This document shows positions 14,118 through 18,490 of a stretch of DNA of 18,490 nt, piece after piece; position 1 is the stretch's first letter; each line of letters opens with the position of its first letter. The translations under genes and the position numbers were made by a program. The notes below the pieces were generated by a model, which was given only the letters and a program-made list of their open reading frames with translations, searched no databases and was not told the origin of the DNA. The stretch is from an uncultured Arsenicibacter sp. (GTDB lineage Bacteria; Bacteroidota; Bacteroidia; Cytophagales; Spirosomataceae). The stretch is from NCBI RefSeq assembly GCF_945952095.1, contig NZ_CAMFHL010000135.1:1-18490 (forward strand), in the 5' to 3' direction.

Positions 14118-16112
14118 ATGAACCCTAAATTCTACACAGCAGTACTGGGGAAAATTATTCTTTGCACTGGGCTCGCTCAACCGGCATTTTCTCAGCTTGC
14201 CACGTCAATTGATTCGACCCGAATCTTTAAATTAGGGGAAGTGACGGTGCTAGGTCGACGAGGCATTGACTCAACCAATACGGCACTGAGTGCTCGTATC
14301 GAGGCCTTCAATCGGCTCGATGTTGGACGGGCACTCAACCTATTGCCCGGAGTAACGCTCTCTACTGTGGGCGCACGCAACGAATCAATGGTTTACGTAC
14401 GGGGCTTTGATTTAAGACAGGTACCCGTATTCATTGATGGTATCCCCGTCTATGTACCCTATGATGGGTATGTCGATTTAGGACGCTTTACGACCTTTGA
14501 TCTTGCCGAGGTTAACGTGGCAAAAGGCTTCTCTTCTGTGACATATGGGCCCAATACGTTAGGCGGAGCCATCAATCTGGTATCGCGCCGACCCCAGAAA
14601 AAGTTGGAGTTTGATGGCCGTGCGGGGTTATTAAGCGGGCAGGGCCACCGGCTTAATTTGAATATTGGGAGTAACCTGGGCAAGTTCTACCTACAGGGCT
14701 CCGCTTCTGGGTTGAAACAGCAAACGTTTCCCTTATCGGCCGACTTTGTTCCCCAGGCCCAGGAAGATGGTGGAAATCGGGAGAATGCCTATCGCAATGA
14801 TCGGAAATATAGTCTCAAAGTGGGCTTCACTCCCAATGCCACGGACGAATATACTCTCAGCTACATCAATCAACAGGGAACCAAGGGCACACCGCCCTAT
14901 GTGGGTAGTGACTCCCGGCAGGTCGCTCGCTTCTGGCAATGGCCTTACTGGAATAAAGAAAGCTTGTATTTTATCTCCCGAACGGCCATCACAACCAATA
15001 GCTATCTGAAGGTTCGACTGTTCTACGACAAGTTTAAAAACCTGCTGAGTGCGTTCGACAACAATACCTATACCACCCAGACCAGGGGTTCCTCGTTTAA
15101 CAGCTATTATAATGATGACACCCAGGGTGGTTCAGTTGAATATGGCAATCGAATTACGGCAAACCACAACCTGAAAGCATCTGTTCATTACAAACGGGAT
15201 CGTCACCGCGAAAACAATGCTGGGGAACCCGTACGGACATTCATCGACCAGACCCTATCGGTGGGCGTAGAAGAGGTGTGGTCAATCGGACGTCGGTTAT
15301 CGCTGGTTCCAGGGCTTAGCTATAATAGTCGCCAAAGCCTGCGGGCGGAGAATTACGAATCGGCGACTAAAACAATTTCATCCTTCCCCGGCAATAACAG
15401 CGATGCGGTAAATGCCCAGGTAGGTCTATTTTACAATCCAACCCTCCAACGGCAACTCAGTCTTACCATTGCCAAGAAAACCCGATTTGCAACGGTGAAA
15501 GACCGCTATTCCTACCGAATGGGCGCGGCTATTCCCAATCCGGATTTGAAAGCGGAATCCGCTTTGCATCTGGAAGCGGCCTATACGGATCAACTTAGCC
15601 GGTACGTATCCCTGCAAGCCAGCGCCTTCTACAGTCGCTTGACGGATGCCATTCAACAGGTCAACAATGTTCAACCGGGGATTTATCAGTTTCAGAATAC
15701 CGGTCAGGCCCAATTCTACGGAGGGGATGTATCGCTCAAAATACCGGTCAGTACCGCCTTTGAGGCTGGCGCTCAATACTCTTACATTCACCGCCAAAAT
15801 TTAAGTAATCCCGATCTGAAATTTGTGGATGTGCCCGATCACAAACTCCTGGTCTATGCCCAGGCTCAGCTCCTGCGTCGGCTTAGTTTGATTGGCAATA
15901 TGGAGTATAACTCGGATCGCTACAGTACGAGTTATGGCACCCAGGCAGCTAGTTTTGTGGTGGTCAATGCCAAGGCTTCCGTTCGACTCCAACGCTACAT
16001 AAGCCTGGAAGGTGGCGTGAACAATTTATTCGACCGGAACTATGCGCTGGCGGAAGGGTTTCCCGAACCGGGCCGCAACTTCTTTATCAATCTAGCCATC
16101 AGTAATTTATAA
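14118..16112 (+). CDS. TonB-dependent outer-membrane receptor
   Basis: Outer-membrane transporter of 664 aa, at the short end of the family. Signal peptide 1-26 (ends QPAFSQ). There is no carboxypeptidase-like N-terminal domain, unlike SusC-type receptors. The plug domain covers about 35-150, with ALNLLPGVTLSTVG, VYVRGFDLRQVPVFIDGIPV and the closing FSSVTYGPNTLGGAINLVSRRP. The remaining residues form the beta-barrel, with the C-terminal signature NNLFDRNYALAEGFPEPGR and the ending FFINLAISNL. The plug and final motif resemble siderophore, vitamin B12 and metal-chelate receptors. Energy would come from TonB-ExbBD, not in the window. It is first in an operon, 8 nt before the next gene. ATG at 14118, in an AT-rich leader without Shine-Dalgarno. 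The substrate is unknown; the co-encoded di-haem protein suggests a metal or haem compound, which is inference. Confidence 0.95.
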   Translation: MNPKFYTAVLGKIILCTGLAQPAFSQLATSIDSTRIFKLGEVTVLGRRGIDSTNTALSARIEAFNRLDVGRALNLLPGVTLSTVGARNESMVYVRGFDLRQVPVFIDGIPVYVPYDGYVDLGRFTTFDLAEVNVAKGFSSVTYGPNTLGGAINLVSRRPQKKLEFDGRAGLLSGQGHRLNLNIGSNLGKFYLQGSASGLKQQTFPLSADFVPQAQEDGGNRENAYRNDRKYSLKVGFTPNATDEYTLSYINQQGTKGTPPYVGSDSRQVARFWQWPYWNKESLYFISRTAITTNSYLKVRLFYDKFKNLLSAFDNNTYTTQTRGSSFNSYYNDDTQGGSVEYGNRITANHNLKASVHYKRDRHRENNAGEPVRTFIDQTLSVGVEEVWSIGRRLSLVPGLSYNSRQSLRAENYESATKTISSFPGNNSDAVNAQVGLFYNPTLQRQLSLTIAKKTRFATVKDRYSYRMGAAIPNPDLKAESALHLEAAYTDQLSRYVSLQASAFYSRLTDAIQQVNNVQPGIYQFQNTGQAQFYGGDVSLKIPVSTAFEAGAQYSYIHRQNLSNPDLKFVDVPDHKLLVYAQAQLLRRLSLIGNMEYNSDRYSTSYGTQAASFVVVNAKASVRLQRYISLEGGVNNLFDRNYALAEGFPEPGRNFFINLAISNL

Positions 16113-16120
16113 AGAATAAT

Positions 16121-16630
16121 ATGAGGAACATAAACGCACAACTTGCCGGATACTGGCAAGCATCAGTAGTGATCGTTTTCCTGCTAACCGGGCTGACCAG
16201 TCAGGCGCAAACGGTGTTGACCGTGTCGGGAGAAGTCACTAAGCCGTTAACCCTACAGGCAGCCGATTTGACAGCCATGGCCCATACTCAGGTAACGGGA
16301 AAAGATCGCGATGGGAAGGAACACCAGTATGCCGGCATCCTGCTCGTAGACCTACTGAAACAGGCGGGTGCCACCGTAGGCGGTGAATTACGGGGCGAAA
16401 ACCTAACCAAATACGTACTTGTCAAATCCATCGATGGGTATGAGGTCCTGTTCGCCTTGCCCGAATTGGATCCAGACTTTGCTTCACGATCGATTATTCT
16501 GGCAGATAGCGTGGATGGCGCGCCATTAGGGTCCGGTGTTGGTCCGTATCGAATCGTCGTACCGGGAGAGAAAAAACCGGCCCGCTGGATTCGGGAAGTG
16601 AAGTCAATTGAGGTACGATTTGCCAAGTAA
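16121..16630 (+). CDS. Periplasmic sulfite-oxidase-fold (Oxidored_molyb) protein without cysteine
   Basis: Exported protein of 169 aa with a signal peptide (about 1-29, core SVVIVFLLTGLTSQAQ). The mature part fits the molybdopterin-binding domain of the sulfite oxidase family: VSGEVTKPLTLQAADL, then KEHQYAGILLVDLLKQAG, the core KYVLVKSIDGYEVLFALPEL, and GVGPYRIVVPGEKKPARWIREVKSIEV. The catalytic Cys that ligates molybdenum is missing; there is no Cys in the whole protein. Length is half or less of true sulfite oxidases. It is therefore probably a binding or structural member of the fold, not a Mo enzyme, or it holds another ligand. It begins 8 nt after the receptor gene and ends 6 nt before the di-haem gene, so the three are cotranscribed. 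Fold call is fairly good; the role as substrate-binding partner of the receptor is inference. Confidence 0.82.
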   Translation: MRNINAQLAGYWQASVVIVFLLTGLTSQAQTVLTVSGEVTKPLTLQAADLTAMAHTQVTGKDRDGKEHQYAGILLVDLLKQAGATVGGELRGENLTKYVLVKSIDGYEVLFALPELDPDFASRSIILADSVDGAPLGSGVGPYRIVVPGEKKPARWIREVKSIEVRFAK

Positions 16631-16636
16631 GGGGCT

Positions 16637-17707
16637 ATGCGATACTGGAAACCTATTTTTGTCGGTGCCATAGTAATGGCTGGACTATCTGCCTGGACGA
16701 TGGTCGACGATCCGGTACCAACCGGACCCTACCCCTTGCACTATCCGGCCTCGTTCGGTAGCCGGTTCACCATTCCTGCCGACAATCCAACCACGCAGGA
16801 AGGAGTTTACCTGGGGCGACTGTTATTCTATGAGCCCAGGTTATCGGCTACCCAAACGATTTCGTGCGCAAGTTGTCATCAACAGGCCCGGGCGTTTACT
16901 GATGGTTTAGCGTTGAGCATTGGTGTTCATGGGAAAACAACCCGGCGCAATTCGATGTCGCTGACGAATTTACTGTGGGTCCGTCAGTTATTCTGGGATG
17001 GTCGCTCCTCGAGTCTGGAAGAACAGGCGCTGATTCCGTTGGGACATACCGATGAGATGGGTTCCAAACCAGGCGAGGCAGCCCACTTTTTACAGAAAAC
17101 CAAACCGTACCCAGCACTATTTAAACAGGTTTTCGGTTCCGACACCATCACAGATGTTCGCATTGGGCAGGCCCTGGCTCAATTCGAACGGACGTTAATA
17201 TCGGCGGACTCCCGCTATGATCATTTTTTAGCGGGCCACTACCAGCTAACTGAATCAGAACAGCGGGGGATGCAGCTGTTCAACCAATCGCCTTCACCGG
17301 ATCGTAACGTTCGGGGTGGCAACTGTGCCCATTGTCATGGGGGGGCAAAACTCTACCAGGAATTATTTCACAATAACGGGTTGGATAAGCAAGCCACGGA
17401 TTCGGGTCGGCAAGCGATTACGGGATTAGCCCTCGATCAGGGCCGTTTCCGAGTGCCGACCCTTCGTAATATCGCTCTCACCGCCCCCTACATGCATGAC
17501 GGCCGGTTCAATAATTTAGACCAGGTGCTGGAGCATTACAGTGAACACATTCAACCGAGCCCAATGCTGGCTCCCGAATTAGCTGGCCAGCCAAACGGGT
17601 TTCATCTGACAAGGAGCGAAAAAACTGATTTAATTTCGTTTTTACAGCTGTTTACCGACAGCACCTTTGTTCATAATCCCCAATTCGCCAACCCTCATCT
17701 CAAATAA
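16637..17707 (+). CDS. Di-haem cytochrome c peroxidase/MauG-family protein
   Basis: Exported c-type cytochrome of 356 aa with an N-terminal signal/anchor (MRYWKPIFVGAIVMAGLSAW). Two haem-binding CxxCH motifs are present: CASCH at 77-81 and CAHCH at 230-234. Other family hallmarks are GRLLFYEPRLS before the first haem, LFWDGRSSSLEEQA (118-131), and APYMHDGRF (283-291), whose Met286 is a likely axial ligand of a haem. The reaction in classical members is reduction of H2O2 using a cytochrome or cupredoxin donor; MauG and MbnH members instead oxidise a protein or metal partner. The context with a TonB receptor recalls the latter group. It is the last gene of the operon, followed by a terminator. 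Haem attachment needs a cytochrome c maturation system, which is not in this window. Family call is firm; peroxidase against MauG-like function cannot be decided here. Confidence 0.93.
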   Translation: MRYWKPIFVGAIVMAGLSAWTMVDDPVPTGPYPLHYPASFGSRFTIPADNPTTQEGVYLGRLLFYEPRLSATQTISCASCHQQARAFTDGLALSIGVHGKTTRRNSMSLTNLLWVRQLFWDGRSSSLEEQALIPLGHTDEMGSKPGEAAHFLQKTKPYPALFKQVFGSDTITDVRIGQALAQFERTLISADSRYDHFLAGHYQLTESEQRGMQLFNQSPSPDRNVRGGNCAHCHGGAKLYQELFHNNGLDKQATDSGRQAITGLALDQGRFRVPTLRNIALTAPYMHDGRFNNLDQVLEHYSEHIQPSPMLAPELAGQPNGFHLTRSEKTDLISFLQLFTDSTFVHNPQFANPHLK

Positions 17708-17733
17708 GGCTCTTTTCGAGATACACTTATACT

Positions 17734-17758
17734 ATGCCCTTCGGGGTATTTTGTTTTT
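17734..17758 (+). terminator. Terminator of the receptor operon
   Basis: ATGCCC (17734-17739), loop TTCG, GGGTAT (17744-17749), with one G-T wobble, then TTTGTTTTT. The UUCG-type loop is especially stable. It sits 27 bp after the stop codon of the di-haem protein. Confidence 0.75.
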
Positions 17759-17772
17759 CTGTTTTGTACAAC

Positions 17773-17790
17773 TACAAACGAGCGTTTGTA
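17773..17790. repeat. 8-bp inverted repeat with 2-nt spacer
   Basis: TACAAACG-AG-CGTTTGTA. A near-palindrome of this size looks like a binding site for a dimeric protein, but no gene start lies close on either side. Its purpose is unknown. Confidence 0.4.
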
Positions 17791-17956
17791 TGTAGACAGA
17801 GTGACGGATCAGGAATGGTCCTTGTAATTTTGTAACCGGCTGTATAGTATTCTCACAAAACCCTCCCAATATCAGACGATTCTGGACTGAATGTCTCCTG
17901 ATGAAACCGGACCTTCTAAAAGACAGCGGCTTTCATCTGCAAAAGTATGTTATAAC

Positions 17957-17991
17957 AAAAGCCGGTATCCCTGATTAGGTTACCGGCTTTT
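17957..17991 (-). terminator. Probably bidirectional terminator for the partial giant gene
   Basis: AAAAGCCGGTA (17957-17967) and TACCGGCTTTT (17981-17991) form an 11-bp perfect stem with a 13-nt loop; the arms end in A and T runs, so it can act on both strands. It lies 15 bp after the stop codon of the minus-strand gene at 18006. Confidence 0.75.
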
Positions 17992-18005
17992 GTATGTGAA
18001 TCCCT

Positions 18006-18490
18006 TTACGGGCAATTCCGGCTCACGGTCACTGTCCGGGTCACCGGCATGCCGGTGCCGCAGCTGTTGGTGTAGGTGGCCGTCAGCGTATACGTGCCCG
18101 CCTGTTTTACATTCAGCCCGATCGCTTCATGCATAGCGCCCTCGCGGTAAACCGTGCTGAAGACATAGTCCTTTGGCCCCGTCATGGTAAACGAAGTAGC
18201 CACACCCCGCCCCGTCAGTCTGACCGGACAGGCCGACTCGTCGGCCGTGAAGCTCAGGATCTGCGCCGGCGGGGGCTGGATGCCTCCGACCACGACCTGT
18301 CCGTTGGCGGTAGTGGAGCAGATGCCCGCTGTACAGGTCGCCGCCAGCAGGCTGGTGCTGCTGCCCGCCGTCAGGGTGATCATGGCCGTTGTGGCACCGG
18401 TCGACCACAGGATTTGCCCGCCACAGCCGCTGGCGGTGAGGCTCGCCGACTGGCCGGGACAGACGGTAGCCGATGAAACGGTAAACGGCG
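18006..18490 (-). CDS. C-terminal part of a second giant Ig-repeat surface protein (runs off the window)
   Basis: The frame is open from the right edge of the window to the stop at 18006; a Met at 18383 is internal and not a start. Reading from the edge, the protein begins PFTVSSATVCPGQSASLTASG, then CGGQILWSTGATTAMITLTAG, an Ig-like module of the same type as the WSTGAV modules of the first giant gene. The end contains TGPKDYVFSTVYREG, GTYTLTATYTN and VTRTVTVSRNCP. This matches the first protein's end: TGPSYVFSVVFRTAG, GTYTLTVYSGN and VTRTVAVSGTACQ. Both finish with a Cys as the last but one residue. The protein is probably a secreted adhesin paralogue. Nothing can be said about its size, start or N-terminal part. 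A terminator follows. Confidence 0.85.
   Translation of the reverse strand, partial: PFTVSSATVCPGQSASLTASGCGGQILWSTGATTAMITLTAGSSTSLLAATCTAGICSTTANGQVVVGGIQPPPAQILSFTADESACPVRLTGRGVATSFTMTGPKDYVFSTVYREGAMHEAIGLNVKQAGTYTLTATYTNSCGTGMPVTRTVTVSRNCP

Noticed and set aside
16288..16671. 127-aa minus-strand frame opposite the second operon gene
   Set aside because: Antisense shadow of a gene with signal peptide and recognised fold.
18129..18476. Plus-strand 115-aa frame opposite the partial giant gene
   Set aside because: Arg/Gly-rich antisense shadow; the minus frame continues to the window edge with Ig-like and C-terminal motifs.

Overview
The window looks like an accessory or plasmid-borne segment from a Bacteroidota of the Cytophagales type (a Spirosoma-like relative is my best guess; the sequence alone does not fix the genus). 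Supporting signs are a giant secreted Ig-repeat protein, a TonB-dependent receptor, a LytTR regulator, gene starts with A-rich leaders instead of Shine-Dalgarno sites, and several -7 boxes of the Bacteroidota type (TAnnTTTG).

Left part (1-3650): a stand-alone LytTR DNA-binding protein (+) meets tail to tail, with an 8-bp overlap, a small protein resembling the ADP-ribosyltransferase fold (-). Next, all on the minus strand, comes a plasmid maintenance block. It has a small ParA-type Walker ATPase, a 92-aa ribbon-helix-helix partner 5 nt after it, and a DUF3991/Toprim primase-like protein. A perfect 60-bp palindrome lies just upstream of parA. Half-sites of the same sequence recur between the ribbon-helix-helix gene and the Toprim gene. 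Together these suggest a centromere/operator system of the type Ib partition class.

Middle part (3651-12545): a gene-free stretch carries two further perfect hairpins and a strong terminator. It is followed by one very large minus-strand gene of about 2,820 codons. This encodes a secreted protein with a signal peptide, a beta-solenoid-like N-terminal part and about 30 Ig-like modules. Three copies of a 696-bp, three-domain unit are in tandem, two of them identical over 344 bp. An older, roughly 1.24-kb super-repeat lies nearer the N-terminus. A perfect 21-bp inverted repeat sits inside the first 60 codons.

Right part (12546-18490): a 0.7-kb non-coding stretch rich in hairpins, then a minus-strand serine recombinase with clustered GTCTCA/TGAGAC repeats upstream (candidate res site and operator). 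After it comes a tightly packed plus-strand operon: TonB-dependent receptor, a periplasmic sulfite-oxidase-fold protein lacking any cysteine, and a di-haem cytochrome c peroxidase/MauG-type protein. Its promoter has a TATATTTG box embedded in an 11-bp inverted repeat, pointing to a repressor. The operon ends in a UUCG-loop terminator. The window closes with the 3' end of a second giant Ig-repeat gene (-), whose C-terminal domain matches that of the first.

The most promising unusual elements are the receptor/cofactor-less fold/di-haem operon, which may be an uptake or metal-handling system, and the palindromic partition site.
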